Origin: Candidatus Sulfopaludibacter sp. SbA3
GTDB lineage: Bacteria > Acidobacteriota > Terriglobia > Bryobacterales > Bryobacteraceae
DNA: 64,000 bases
Direction: 5' to 3'
Assembly (NCBI GenBank): GCA_945890485.1
Contig: CAMDCN010000018.1
Coordinates: 95,509 to 159,508 of the forward strand
Shown here: piece by piece, positions 7,925-16,492 of the stretch
Numbering within the stretch: the first letter of the stretch is position 1
Layout of the letters: each line of letters opens with the position of its first letter
Notes under the pieces: model-generated
Told to the model about the DNA's origin: nothing
Database searches by the model: none
The model's input: only the letters and a program-made list of their open reading frames with translations
Position numbers and translations under genes: made by a program

Positions 7925-8807
7925 AGACAAAATGCAGAACCTTCTTCAGGTCCTCCCATGCTTCCCGCTTCGCGTTCTGGTTGTACGGGCGCAGGAGATA
8001 CGACGGATGGTAGGTCACCATCACCGGGATATCGTGCCACTTCTGCCAGTTGCCCCGCAGCTTGGTCACTCCTTCTTTGGTGCCCAGCAGCGCCTTCGCC
8101 GCCGTGGATCCCAGGGCGCAGATTGCTTTCGGTTTAATCGCCAACAACTGCCGGAATAGGAACTGCCCGCAGATCTCCATTTCGTCGGGCATCGGCGTCC
8201 GGTTCTCCGGCGGCCGGCACTTCACGACATTGGCGATGTACACATCCGGCCGCGTGATCGCGATCCCTTCCTTCGACGCCGTGCCTTCGATCATTTGCGT
8301 CAACAACTGCCCGGCCCGGCCGACGAACGGCAGGCCGCTGGCGTCTTCATCGGCTCCCGGGCCCTCGCCCACAAATACAAGCCGCGACCCTTCATTACCT
8401 GACCCGAACACGATCTTGTTGCGTGCTTCGCAAAGGCGGCACCGGCGGCAATCGCCAATATCCGTCCGGATCGCCTCCATCGTGTCGCCTTCCGGCGCCA
8501 GGGGAATCAAAGTCGGCGGTGTAATTTTCATAGAAACGGCAGGAGGAGGCGTCGGCCTCACCACGGTCTTTGGCGCCGGCTGCGGGGGCAGGAGCGTGTT
8601 CAGGTCTTCCACCAGCTCTGGCAGTTCCTCACGCGCCGGCCGGGGAGGCGGCGCCATGCGGACCGGCGCCGGCGGCAAAAGGGTGTTCAGGTCCTCGACG
8701 AGTTCCGGCAACGCCTCGGCCTGCAACGCCGAGCCGCGCTGATAAATCGTCTTCACTCCCAAGTCCTGATAGAACTCAAGGAACTGTCGAATCTCGTCCC
8801 GGGTCAT
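7917..8807 (-). CDS. Uracil-DNA glycosylase, family 4 (4Fe-4S)
   Basis: 296 residues. The C-terminal 190 residues are a family 4 UDG: cluster cysteines in DCRRCRLCEARN and later in VKCRPPENRTP and MEIC, the active-site segment VGEGPGADEDASGLPFVG, and the uracil-binding MVTYHPSYLLR. It removes uracil arising from cytosine deamination. The N-terminal 100 residues are unusual, being proline-rich and carrying LPELVEDLNTLLPP twice (residues 33-46 and 62-75). The start ATG overlaps nothing upstream but its first bases form ATGA with the coaBC stop. Confidence 0.92.
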   Translation of the reverse strand: MTRDEIRQFLEFYQDLGVKTIYQRGSALQAEALPELVEDLNTLLPPAPVRMAPPPRPAREELPELVEDLNTLLPPQPAPKTVVRPTPPPAVSMKITPPTLIPLAPEGDTMEAIRTDIGDCRRCRLCEARNKIVFGSGNEGSRLVFVGEGPGADEDASGLPFVGRAGQLLTQMIEGTASKEGIAITRPDVYIANVVKCRPPENRTPMPDEMEICGQFLFRQLLAIKPKAICALGSTAAKALLGTKEGVTKLRGNWQKWHDIPVMVTYHPSYLLRPYNQNAKREAWEDLKKVLHFVYD

Positions 8808-10015
8808 TGCGTTGCGTGGAGCGCCAGCCGCAGCCGTAGCGCCTGATCAAATATCTGATGGGCCACTTCGCGTTTCGAGGCCCGTTCAATATGGTGGGTC
8901 TCGCCGGTGCGCAGCACCAGCGTCACTTCATTCTCATCGGATTCAAATCCGGTGCCGGCTTGGTTTACCAAGTTGCCCACCACCATATCCGCGTTTTTCG
9001 TCGTCATCTTCCGCTTGGCTTCCGCCACCAGATTCTGCGTCTCGGCGGCAAATCCAATCAAGAGCCGGTCGCCCTTCTTCGCGCCGACCTCGGCTAGGAT
9101 GTCCGGCGTTGGGTCTAAATCGAGCGTCACCCGCGCCGCCGTTTTCTTCAGTTTCTGTGGGGCGATTTCCGTCACATGATAATCGGCCACGGCCGCGGCT
9201 TTGATCAGGATGGTCGCCGCCTCCAGGTGTGCCATCACCGCATCCCGCATCTCCCGGGCCGAGCGAACGTGCACTACCTCCACACCTGCCGGCGCGGCCA
9301 GGTGCACCGGACCGCTGACCAGCACGACCTGCGCCCCACGCGCCGCAGCCGCCTCGGCCAGCGCATATCCCATCTTGCCGCTCGACCGGTTTGAAATGTA
9401 CCGCACCGGGTCAATCGCTTCCTGCGTGGGACCGGCCGAGATCACTATAGTCTCACCACTTAGATCCTGCCGGCGCGTCGTCGCCATCACCGCGTCGGCG
9501 ATCGTTTCGATTTCCGCCAACCGGCCTGGGCCCACGGTGCCACACGCCAAGTCCCCACTGTCCGGGCCAACAATCCGATGACCCCGAGCCCGCAGCGTTG
9601 CCAGATTGGCCTGGGTCGCCGGGTGCTCCCACATGTTCGTATTCATCGCCGGAGCTAGTACGATGGGCCCGATGAAAGCCAGGTACAGCGTCGATAAAAA
9701 GTCGTCCGCCAATCCATGGGCAAATTTTGCCAACAGGTCAGCCGTGGCCGGCGCCACCACCAGCACATCGTTCTCCTGCGCTACTCCGATATGCTCGACG
9801 GAACTGGCGAGTACCGCCTCCGGTGACCGGCCATCAAACAAGCCGGTGATCACCTTCCGCCCCGTTAGCGCGGCGAACGTCAGCGGCTGGATAAACTCCG
9901 TGGCGCTGCCCGTCATCACGGTGTTGACCGCGCACCCTCGCCGCATTAGCGCACGCGCCAACTCCGCCGCCTTGTACGCGGCAATCCCGCCACCAACTCC
10001 CAGGACGACGTTCAT
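8804..10015 (-). CDS. coaBC: Bifunctional phosphopantothenoylcysteine decarboxylase/phosphopantothenate-cysteine ligase
   Basis: 403 residues, the normal length. The CoaC half carries the FMN-binding GVGGGIAAYKAAELAR, PAMNTNMWEHPATQ and the substrate flap CGTVGPGRLAE. The CoaB half starts near residue 180 (ISAGPTQEAIDPVRYISN, KMGYALAEAA) and has the AAVADYHV segment. Together they convert 4'-phosphopantothenate to 4'-phosphopantetheine on the CoA pathway. The start was chosen at MNVVLGVGGG. It follows rpoZ by 13 bases, and the stop overlaps the next start as ATGA. Confidence 0.96.
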   Translation of the reverse strand: MNVVLGVGGGIAAYKAAELARALMRRGCAVNTVMTGSATEFIQPLTFAALTGRKVITGLFDGRSPEAVLASSVEHIGVAQENDVLVVAPATADLLAKFAHGLADDFLSTLYLAFIGPIVLAPAMNTNMWEHPATQANLATLRARGHRIVGPDSGDLACGTVGPGRLAEIETIADAVMATTRRQDLSGETIVISAGPTQEAIDPVRYISNRSSGKMGYALAEAAAARGAQVVLVSGPVHLAAPAGVEVVHVRSAREMRDAVMAHLEAATILIKAAAVADYHVTEIAPQKLKKTAARVTLDLDPTPDILAEVGAKKGDRLLIGFAAETQNLVAEAKRKMTTKNADMVVGNLVNQAGTGFESDENEVTLVLRTGETHHIERASKREVAHQIFDQALRLRLALHATQ

Positions 10016-10028
10016 GCCGCCCTCGAAT

Positions 10029-10280
10029 TTAACTACGTCTCGACGCGATCTCAGCCAGATTCGCATCGCGAATCGGGTCTTCGTATTGGATTAAGCCACG
10101 GCGCACTTCTTCAAGCGCGGTCACCGTCGGCTTCCGCGAAGTCGTCGGCAGAAACGAACGGTTGCCGTTCTGCAACTGCCGCGCGCGCTTCGCCGCTACG
10201 ATGATGAAGCGGTAGGTGCTGGACTCGGGGTCGTCAGGAATGGCGAAATTTGCGTTGCGGGGTGTGGTGTTCTCGGCCAT
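10029..10280 (-). CDS. rpoZ: RNA polymerase omega subunit
   Basis: 83 residues. The core STYRFIIVAAKRARQLQNG and the following KPTVTALEEVRRGLIQYE are typical of omega, which stabilises the beta-prime subunit during RNA polymerase assembly. The ATG at 10280 was chosen over an in-frame TTG at 10289. The gene sits between gmk and coaBC, the usual gmk-rpoZ-coaBC order. Confidence 0.92.
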   Translation of the reverse strand: MAENTTPRNANFAIPDDPESSTYRFIIVAAKRARQLQNGNRSFLPTTSRKPTVTALEEVRRGLIQYEDPIRDANLAEIASRRS

Positions 10281-10294
10281 GAAACTCAATGCCT

Positions 10295-10897
10295 CTAAAA
10301 CGAACCCAAAACTCGCTGCACCGGATCTTCCATCCGATGCCGGCGCAAGCGCTCAGCTCGGATGATACTGCGGAGATCCGCCACGGCGGCGTCCAGTTCA
10401 TCGTTGATTAGAATGTAGTCGTAGATACCGTATTGGCTCGTCTCGGCCTTGGCTTCCCGCAGGCGGCGCTCAATCACTTCCGGCTGATCCTGAGATCGGG
10501 CTCGTAAGCGGCGCTCCAACTCGGACCGGTCCGGCGGCAGAACAAAAATCAATACGGCGTCAGGTACTCGCTCCCGTAATTGTCTCGCACCCTGCACGTC
10601 GATGTCCATGACCAGGTCGCACCCCGCGGCGGCCGCCCGGTCAATCTCGCTCTTGTGCGTACCGTAGTAATTGCCGAAGACATTGGCATATTCCAGGAAT
10701 TCGCCCTGCGCTGCCCGCTGCTCGAAGTCTTCCTTCGACGTGAAGTAATAATCGACGCCGTCCAGTTCCGGGCCCCGCGGCGCTCGCGTGGTGTAGCTTC
10801 TTGAAAACGTCAATTGCGAATCGGTCCGCCGCGCGTCGCGGAGAATCGTCGATTTCCCCGTCCCCGAAGGCGCCGAAATGACAAAAAGGATGCTCAT
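10295..10897 (-). CDS. gmk: Guanylate kinase
   Basis: 200 residues. The P-loop is SAPSGTGKSTILRD at the N-terminus, followed by the GMP-binding stretch SRSYTTRAPRGPELDGVDY and YGTHKSEID. The enzyme phosphorylates GMP to GDP. The ATG overlaps the yicC stop as ATGA; yicC-gmk-rpoZ is a conserved neighbourhood. Confidence 0.96.
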   Translation of the reverse strand: MSILFVISAPSGTGKSTILRDARRTDSQLTFSRSYTTRAPRGPELDGVDYYFTSKEDFEQRAAQGEFLEYANVFGNYYGTHKSEIDRAAAAGCDLVMDIDVQGARQLRERVPDAVLIFVLPPDRSELERRLRARSQDQPEVIERRLREAKAETSQYGIYDYILINDELDAAVADLRSIIRAERLRRHRMEDPVQRVLGSF

Positions 10898-11787
10898 TCC
10901 AGGTTTAGTGATTGCTCCCGGATCTTTTCGATGTCGGCCTTGATTCCCAACGCCACCTCGGTCAAAGATAACCCCTGCTCGCCAATTCCGTTCGTCTTCG
11001 AGAGCATCGTGTTGGCCTCCCGGTTCATCTCCTGCAGCAGGAAGTCCATCTTCTTGCCCACCTCGCCACCGTTGGCCAGCATTTGGTCGAGTTGTTCGGA
11101 ATGGATTTCGAGGCGGGCAATCTCCTCACCAATGTCGCTCTTGTCGGCCAGGATCGCCGCCTCCTGCACCAAACGCTGTGGATCGATCGCGACCCCGTTC
11201 AGCAACTCCGCCAGCCGGTCGCGCAGCCGTTGCTGAAACGCGGGCAACGCCCGGCTTCGAATATCGCGCACAGTTGCCACCGCGCTGCGAATTGACTTCG
11301 TCCGTTCGACGAGAACGGCGGCCGTCTCCGCCCCTTCGCGTTCCCGCGCCAGGTTCAGATCGGTCAGCGCGTCTTCGAGCAGCGCGACCAGAAACTCCTG
11401 CAACTCCGGTTCCGGCTCTTGTTCCACGACCGGTTCGAACATCCCGGGCACGCGCAGCGCCGCGTTCAAGTCCGGTTCGGAGGTGATGGAGTGCCGGTGT
11501 CCCGCCTGCCGGAAGGCGTCGAGATAGGTGTCCAGCAAGTCGACGTTCAGCGCCAACAGCGCCTGGGCCTTGTTGCGGTGGTACTGCACCCGGATCTCAA
11601 TATGTCCTCGGGACATACGTTTGCGGACGAGTCCCCGCATGGCCGTCTCGTAAGGGTCCAGCGCCGCCGGCATCTGGAAGTGAAGGTCCAGCCCGCGATG
11701 GTTCACGCCCTTCACGGTGATCACGGCCTCGCCGTCCGGGCTCTGCCGCCTCACCCGTGCAAATCCCGTCATACTGCGTATGGTCAT
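10894..11787 (-). CDS. YicC family protein (endoribonuclease-like)
   Basis: 297 residues, starting with the family's hallmark MTIRSMTGFARV. It also has VKGVNHRGLDLHFQMP and the C-terminal MDFLLQEMNREANTMLSKTN of the DUF1732 part. YicC proteins have been linked to RNA decay in Escherichia coli. In-frame sequence upstream of 11787 is not conserved. It is 10 bases downstream of the ABC exporter and overlaps gmk by ATGA. Confidence 0.93.
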   Translation of the reverse strand: MTIRSMTGFARVRRQSPDGEAVITVKGVNHRGLDLHFQMPAALDPYETAMRGLVRKRMSRGHIEIRVQYHRNKAQALLALNVDLLDTYLDAFRQAGHRHSITSEPDLNAALRVPGMFEPVVEQEPEPELQEFLVALLEDALTDLNLAREREGAETAAVLVERTKSIRSAVATVRDIRSRALPAFQQRLRDRLAELLNGVAIDPQRLVQEAAILADKSDIGEEIARLEIHSEQLDQMLANGGEVGKKMDFLLQEMNREANTMLSKTNGIGEQGLSLTEVALGIKADIEKIREQSLNLE

Positions 11788-11797
11788 GAGCCTTCCA

Positions 11798-13531
11798 TTA
11801 TGCAGAAGCCGGGGGCTCCGGTTCAAGGAACTGTAACTCGTGCAGCCGTTGGTACATCCCCCCCGCACCCACCAGTTCTTCGTGCGACCCCGTCTCTACA
11901 ATCCGCCCCTTCTCCAACACAATGATCTTGTCCGCCCGCCGGATCGTCGACAGCCGGTGCGCAATCACGATCACCGTCCGCCCCTGCATCAGATTTCCCA
12001 GCGCTCCCTGTACCAGCACTTCGCTCTCGGTGTCCAAGTGCGACGTCGCCTCGTCCAGCACCAACACCGGCGCGTTCTTCAACAATGCCCGCGCAATCGA
12101 AATCCGCTGCCGCTGGCCACCGGATAGCCGCGTCCCCCGCTCCCCAATCACCGTCTCAAACCCCTGTGGCAACTGCTCGATAAACTCAAGCGCCAACGCG
12201 TTCCGCGCCGCCTCCTGCACCTCTTCCTCGCTTGCCTCCGGCCGCCCGTACCGCAGATTGTTCGCCACCGTATCGTTGAACAAAAAAGTATCCTGCGCCA
12301 CAATCCCGATCTGCTTCCGCAGCGATTCGAGTGTCAACTGCCGAATATCCACTCCATCCATCCGAATCGCCCCCGCCTCCGGGTCGTAGAACCGCGGCAG
12401 CAGCGATGCCAGCGTCGATTTGCCCGCGCCGCTCGGACCCACCAGCGCCACAATCTCCCCGGCCTTCACCGAGATCGAGACATCCGCCAGCACCGGCCCC
12501 TCGCTCGTCGGATAGCGGAATGTCAAATGCTCTATAGCAATCTCCCGCTCAAACCGTCGCAACGCCTTGGTCCCGCTCACCACCGTCGACGGCTGATCGA
12601 GATACTCAAACACCTTCTGCGATGCACCCAGCGCCTGCTGGAAAATGTTGTGGATGCCCACCAACCGCTTCACCGGCTCATAGAGCATCAGCAGCGCAAT
12701 CACGAAGCTGGTGAACTCGCCCGCTGTCATCACCCCGGCCCGGATCTCCGTCCTCGCATAGATCAGCAGCCCGATCACGGTCACCGCGCCCATAAACTCA
12801 ATCAGCGGCGACGCAATCGCCTGCTGCATCACGTACTTCAGATTGCTCCGCCGCAGCCGCCGGCCCGCCTCCCGGAACCGCGTCGATTCCACTGCCTCGG
12901 CTCCGAACGATTTCACCACGTGGTGACCGCTCAGCGTCTCCTGCAGAATCTGGTTTACCTCCGCCGTATCGTCCTGCGCCTTCCGCGTCGAACGGCGGAT
13001 CTTCCGCCCCAGTTGCACCGTCGGCAGCATCACAATCGGCACCACCGTGACACTGAACAGCGCCAGCTTCCACGACGTCTGAAAGATCACGAATAGCAAC
13101 GACAACGCCACAAACGTCTGCCGCATCCAGTCCGCCAGGATGTGCGACGTCGCCACCTGAATCTTCTCAATATCGTTCATGATCGACGACATCAACCGGC
13201 CCGTGGACGTGGTTTCGAAGAACTGCGCGTCCTGCCGCAGCACTCGCTCGAAGACGGCCTGCCGCAAATCCGTCACCGCCGAGATTCCTACGCGGTTCAC
13301 CAGATAGTTGCCAAAGTAGTCAGCCGCGCCGCGCACGAAAAACGCGGCAATCACGATGAGCATTACCCCGGTCACGTATCCGTCCGCCCCACCCGGGCTC
13401 AGCACCTGGTCATAAATCGGCCGGATCAGATACGCAATCAAACCCTGCGCCCCGCCCGCCATCGCCATCAGCAGCACCGACGCGATCAGCGACCCCGCGT
13501 ACGGCCGCACGTACTGCAGAATCCGCTTCAT
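11798..13531 (-). CDS. MsbA-type ABC exporter (fused permease and ATPase)
   Basis: 577 residues. Six transmembrane helices fill residues about 15-310 of an ABC type I exporter fold. The ATPase domain follows, with Walker A GPSGAGKST, Q-loop VAQDTFLF, signature LSGGQRQRIS, Walker B VLVLDEATSHLD and the switch histidine in VIAHRLSTI, all intact. It should work as a homodimer. With a GT9 glycosyltransferase and a Trm112/YcaR-like gene directly upstream, lipid A-core export is the most likely job. The start at MKRILQYVRPY overlaps the GT9 stop as ATGA. Confidence 0.9.
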   Translation of the reverse strand: MKRILQYVRPYAGSLIASVLLMAMAGGAQGLIAYLIRPIYDQVLSPGGADGYVTGVMLIVIAAFFVRGAADYFGNYLVNRVGISAVTDLRQAVFERVLRQDAQFFETTSTGRLMSSIMNDIEKIQVATSHILADWMRQTFVALSLLFVIFQTSWKLALFSVTVVPIVMLPTVQLGRKIRRSTRKAQDDTAEVNQILQETLSGHHVVKSFGAEAVESTRFREAGRRLRRSNLKYVMQQAIASPLIEFMGAVTVIGLLIYARTEIRAGVMTAGEFTSFVIALLMLYEPVKRLVGIHNIFQQALGASQKVFEYLDQPSTVVSGTKALRRFEREIAIEHLTFRYPTSEGPVLADVSISVKAGEIVALVGPSGAGKSTLASLLPRFYDPEAGAIRMDGVDIRQLTLESLRKQIGIVAQDTFLFNDTVANNLRYGRPEASEEEVQEAARNALALEFIEQLPQGFETVIGERGTRLSGGQRQRISIARALLKNAPVLVLDEATSHLDTESEVLVQGALGNLMQGRTVIVIAHRLSTIRRADKIIVLEKGRIVETGSHEELVGAGGMYQRLHELQFLEPEPPASA

Positions 13532-14418
13532 AGCCGGTCCACCGCCGCCAACACTTCCTCCACCGTTACGTTCGCCATCGATCCGCACCCATTCACCACC
13601 TCCGCCCGCACCCGCCAAGGCGCCCACGTCACCGCATCCGAAGGCCCGAAGATCACCACCTGGTTCACGCCAAACGCCGCCGCCATATGCGCCGGGCCGC
13701 TATCGTTGCCCACAAACAGCGATGCCCCTTCCAGCAGCGTCATCGTCTCCTCAAGCGGGGCTCCCACGACTGTCCGGAATCCGGCAAATGCCGACAAATC
13801 GTCTCCCGGCCCGCCGATAAACACTGGCTCCAATTCCCCCAAATGCTCCGCGACCGCCCGGAATCCCGCCGCGCTCCAAGACTTGTCCGCCGCCGAGGCC
13901 ACCGGGTGAATCACCGCGTATGGTCTCTCCACCATGCGGGGCCGGGCGAACAATCGCGCTCGCGGGACCTCCGTCATCGGCACACCCAAATAGAACATTC
14001 CCGATGCTAAATGTTCCGCGGTATGCACCGGCCGTTCCACTCCCAAAACCTCCTGCGCCCGCGGCATCTTCACGTTATAAAGCGCTGGCGCCGTGAAGTG
14101 TTGAAATCCCGCCCGCAGCCCCGCCAAGGCGAACGCTGTTAGCCAGATGCTCCGCGATCCCCCGTGAAAGTTGATCACCAGCTTCGGGCCCCACAGCGTC
14201 AACTCGCCAATCGCCGGGCTGAACACGGCGTCGACATCCGGGTTCCCGCGAAAGACCGCCGCGAAGCGGTCTTCCACCACGACGGCGATCTTCAAATCCG
14301 GCCGAAAGCTCTTCAGCAAGTGAATCGCCGGCGTCGTCAATACGCAATCGCCCAACGAGCGCAGCCGGAGGATCCCCACCTTCGCGCCCTCCGGCAGTTG
14401 CTCCAGTACGGTGTTCAA
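13528..14418 (-). CDS. Glycosyltransferase family 9 (heptosyltransferase-like)
   Basis: 296 residues. The N-terminal VGILRLRSLGDCVLTTPAI is the GT9 entry motif. PYAVIHPVASAADKSWSA and the sugar-nucleotide binding FVGNDSGPAHMAAAFG follow in the C-terminal Rossmann domain. GT9 enzymes add heptose or related sugars to the lipopolysaccharide inner core. The protein is shorter than enterobacterial WaaC/WaaF (about 320-350). It is linked by ATGA overlaps to the Trm112-like gene upstream and the exporter downstream, supporting a role in cell-envelope assembly. Confidence 0.9.
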   Translation of the reverse strand: MNTVLEQLPEGAKVGILRLRSLGDCVLTTPAIHLLKSFRPDLKIAVVVEDRFAAVFRGNPDVDAVFSPAIGELTLWGPKLVINFHGGSRSIWLTAFALAGLRAGFQHFTAPALYNVKMPRAQEVLGVERPVHTAEHLASGMFYLGVPMTEVPRARLFARPRMVERPYAVIHPVASAADKSWSAAGFRAVAEHLGELEPVFIGGPGDDLSAFAGFRTVVGAPLEETMTLLEGASLFVGNDSGPAHMAAAFGVNQVVIFGPSDAVTWAPWRVRAEVVNGCGSMANVTVEEVLAAVDRL

Positions 14419-14585
14419 TCTTCGACTTTCGCTTCGTCAATCAGCATCACCGGAATCTCATCCCGAATCGGGTAGACCCGGTGGCACTGCACGCATTTCA
14501 GCCCGCTGCCATCCGCCTTCATGTCCAAGCTCGTCTTGCAAAGCGGACAAACCAGAATCTCGAGTAGCTCTTTGCTGATCGCCAT
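14415..14585 (-). CDS. Trm112/YcaR family small zinc-binding protein
   Basis: 56 residues. MAISKELLEILVCPLCKTSL and the second cysteine pair in LKCVQCHRVYPIRDEIPVML match the Trm112p-like (YcaR) family. Two CxxC pairs can hold zinc, and YPIRDEIPVML is the hallmark end. Eukaryotic Trm112 activates methyltransferases. The bacterial role is less clear, but the gene often sits among lipid A genes (msbA-lpxK-ycaR-kdsB), as it does here. It starts 2 bases after the aldolase stop and overlaps the GT9 start. Confidence 0.9.
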   Translation of the reverse strand: MAISKELLEILVCPLCKTSLDMKADGSGLKCVQCHRVYPIRDEIPVMLIDEAKVED

Positions 14586-14587
14586 CG

Positions 14588-15235
14588 TTAACCCCGCGCC
14601 GCTTTCACCGCGGCCAGGAACAGCTTGGCCCGTTCGGTGAACACTTCGTACTTGCCGGCCTTGATCGTCTCGTTGTCGATCAGTTCGCTGCCCACGGCCA
14701 CGGCCGACGCCCCGGCCTTCAAGAAGTCGGCGATCGTGTCCAGATTCACGCCGCCTGTCGGGATCATCTCCACGTGCGGCAACGGCGCCTTCACGGCCTT
14801 GATGTACTTCGCTCCGCCCATGTTCGAGCACGGGAACACTTTCACGAAGTCCGCTCCCGCTTCCCATGCCGTCAAAATTTCGGTCGGCGTCAAAGCACCC
14901 GGACAGATCACGGTCGAATACCGCCGCGCCATCTCAATCGTTGCCACTTTCAGCGCGGGCGTTACCAGGAAACGCGCCCCCGCGAGAATCGTGGCGCGGG
15001 CGGTCTCCGGGTCGAGCACCGTCCCCGCGCCAAGAATCATCTTGTCGCCAAACGCATCGGCCAGTTTCTCAAGCGCTCGGATCGCCCCGGGCGTCGTCAT
15101 CGTGATTTCCGCCGAACGAATGCCTCCTTCGTAAACGGCCTCAATCGACTTGATGGCCGCCTCCTCGGAGTTCACCCGGATGATCGGAATAATGCCGATC
15201 TCGAGAATGCTGGAAACGATTTGCTGTTTGTTCAT
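14588..15235 (-). CDS. KDPG/KHG/KDPGal-type 2-keto-3-deoxy aldolase
   Basis: 215-residue class I aldolase. Visible features are GIIPIIRVNSEEAA, the catalytic glutamate in RSAEITMTTPGA, LGAGTVLDPETA, the Schiff-base lysine in GADFVKVFPCS and the phosphate-binding MIPTGGVNLDTI. The enzyme splits 2-keto-3-deoxy (phospho)sugar acids to pyruvate and an aldehyde. The dehydratase gene lies just upstream and looks like galactonate dehydratase, so 2-keto-3-deoxygalactonate or its phosphate is the likely substrate. No matching kinase gene is in the window. Confidence 0.92.
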   Translation of the reverse strand: MNKQQIVSSILEIGIIPIIRVNSEEAAIKSIEAVYEGGIRSAEITMTTPGAIRALEKLADAFGDKMILGAGTVLDPETARATILAGARFLVTPALKVATIEMARRYSTVICPGALTPTEILTAWEAGADFVKVFPCSNMGGAKYIKAVKAPLPHVEMIPTGGVNLDTIADFLKAGASAVAVGSELIDNETIKAGKYEVFTERAKLFLAAVKAARG

Positions 15236-15247
15236 GAAACGACTAGA

Positions 15248-16459
15248 TTACCAATCCACCACCGAGCCGTCATCCGCGTCATAGCTTTCCGGGCTTCGCC
15301 AGTCGTGGCCGATCTTGTCCGCCATCGCGTTTTCGTCGAGCTCAATTCCCAAGCCCGGACCGGTCGGCAACTCCAAATAGCCTTCCCGTACGACGAACGG
15401 CTTCTTGATGTATCCCTCGCCCAGGCTGACCTGCTCCTGAATCAGGAAGTTCGGAATCGACGCGGCCAGATGCACGCCCGCCGCCAGCGAAATCGGCCCC
15501 AGCGGATTGTGCGGCGCGATCGAGGCGTAGTAGGCCTCGGCCATGCCGGCGATCAACCGCACTTCGGTAATGCCGCCCGCGTGGCACATGTCCGGCTGCA
15601 GAATCGTTGCGGCCTTTTTCTCGAGCACCTCGCGGAAGCCCCACTTCGTGAACACGCGCTCGCCGGTCGCAATCGGCAAATGGGTGCCCCGCGCAATCTC
15701 GGCCATGATGTCGTGGTTCTGCGCCTGGCACGGCTCCTCAATGAACATGGGGTTGTACGGCTCCATGCCCTTAATCAGCATCTTGGCGTGCGCCGGCGAA
15801 ATCGCGCCGTGGAAGTCCACGCCAATATCGACGTTATCGCCCACCGTCGCCCGCAACTCCGCAAACTTCTCAATCGCGTACTTCACTTCCGCCGGGGTCT
15901 CGATGTACCGCGCCGGCCGCCGTTTCGCCGGGCCAGTCTTGAAGGCCGTGAAGCCCTTCTTCAGGTCTGCCTTCATCGATTCCGGCGTCCGCGAGTGCGC
16001 ATACACGCGAACCCGGTTCCGGGTCGGCCCGCCGAGCAGTTCGTACACAGGAACGCCGAGCGCCTTGCCCTTGATGTCCCACAGCGCTTGGTCGATACCG
16101 CTCAACGCCGAGGTCAACACCGGGCCGCCGCGATAGAACGCGTGGCGGTAAATCGCCTGCCAGTGGTGCGTCACCGCCCGCGGGTCTTTTCCGATCAGGT
16201 AGGGTTCAATCTCTTTGATCGCCGCCGCGCAGGTTAACGCGCGTCCTTCCACCACCGGTTCGCCGAGACCCACAATCCCTGCGTTCGTGTGAATCTTCAG
16301 AAACAGCCAGCGTGGCTTGACGAGAATCGTCTCCAGCTTCGTAATCTTCAGGTTGTCTTTCTTGGCAATCGGCGCGTTTTGCGCCAACGCCGGGTTCTCT
16401 TGGAACAGCGTGGTCAGCCCCGCTGCGCCCAGCCAGTTCCGTCGGGAAAAAGTGCTCAT
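15248..16459 (-). CDS. Enolase-superfamily sugar-acid dehydratase (galactonate dehydratase-like) with Tat-like signal
   Basis: 403 residues. After the N-terminal 35 residues the protein is a mandelate racemase/muconate lactonizing enzyme barrel close to D-galactonate dehydratase. Metal ligands are visible in GVDFHG, FIEEPC and ATGERVF; catalytic histidines are likely those of GVDFHG and PDMCHAGGITE. It should dehydrate an aldonate to a 2-keto-3-deoxy acid. The N-terminus SRRNWLGAAGLTTLF ending ALAQN looks like a twin-arginine signal, which is odd for this normally cytosolic family. The ATG at 16459 has a GGAG about 7 bases ahead and was chosen over an upstream GTG. Confidence 0.88.
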   Translation of the reverse strand: MSTFSRRNWLGAAGLTTLFQENPALAQNAPIAKKDNLKITKLETILVKPRWLFLKIHTNAGIVGLGEPVVEGRALTCAAAIKEIEPYLIGKDPRAVTHHWQAIYRHAFYRGGPVLTSALSGIDQALWDIKGKALGVPVYELLGGPTRNRVRVYAHSRTPESMKADLKKGFTAFKTGPAKRRPARYIETPAEVKYAIEKFAELRATVGDNVDIGVDFHGAISPAHAKMLIKGMEPYNPMFIEEPCQAQNHDIMAEIARGTHLPIATGERVFTKWGFREVLEKKAATILQPDMCHAGGITEVRLIAGMAEAYYASIAPHNPLGPISLAAGVHLAASIPNFLIQEQVSLGEGYIKKPFVVREGYLELPTGPGLGIELDENAMADKIGHDWRSPESYDADDGSVVDW

Positions 16460-16492
16460 AGCGCTCTCCACTCTATCAAGCCAACCGCGCCC

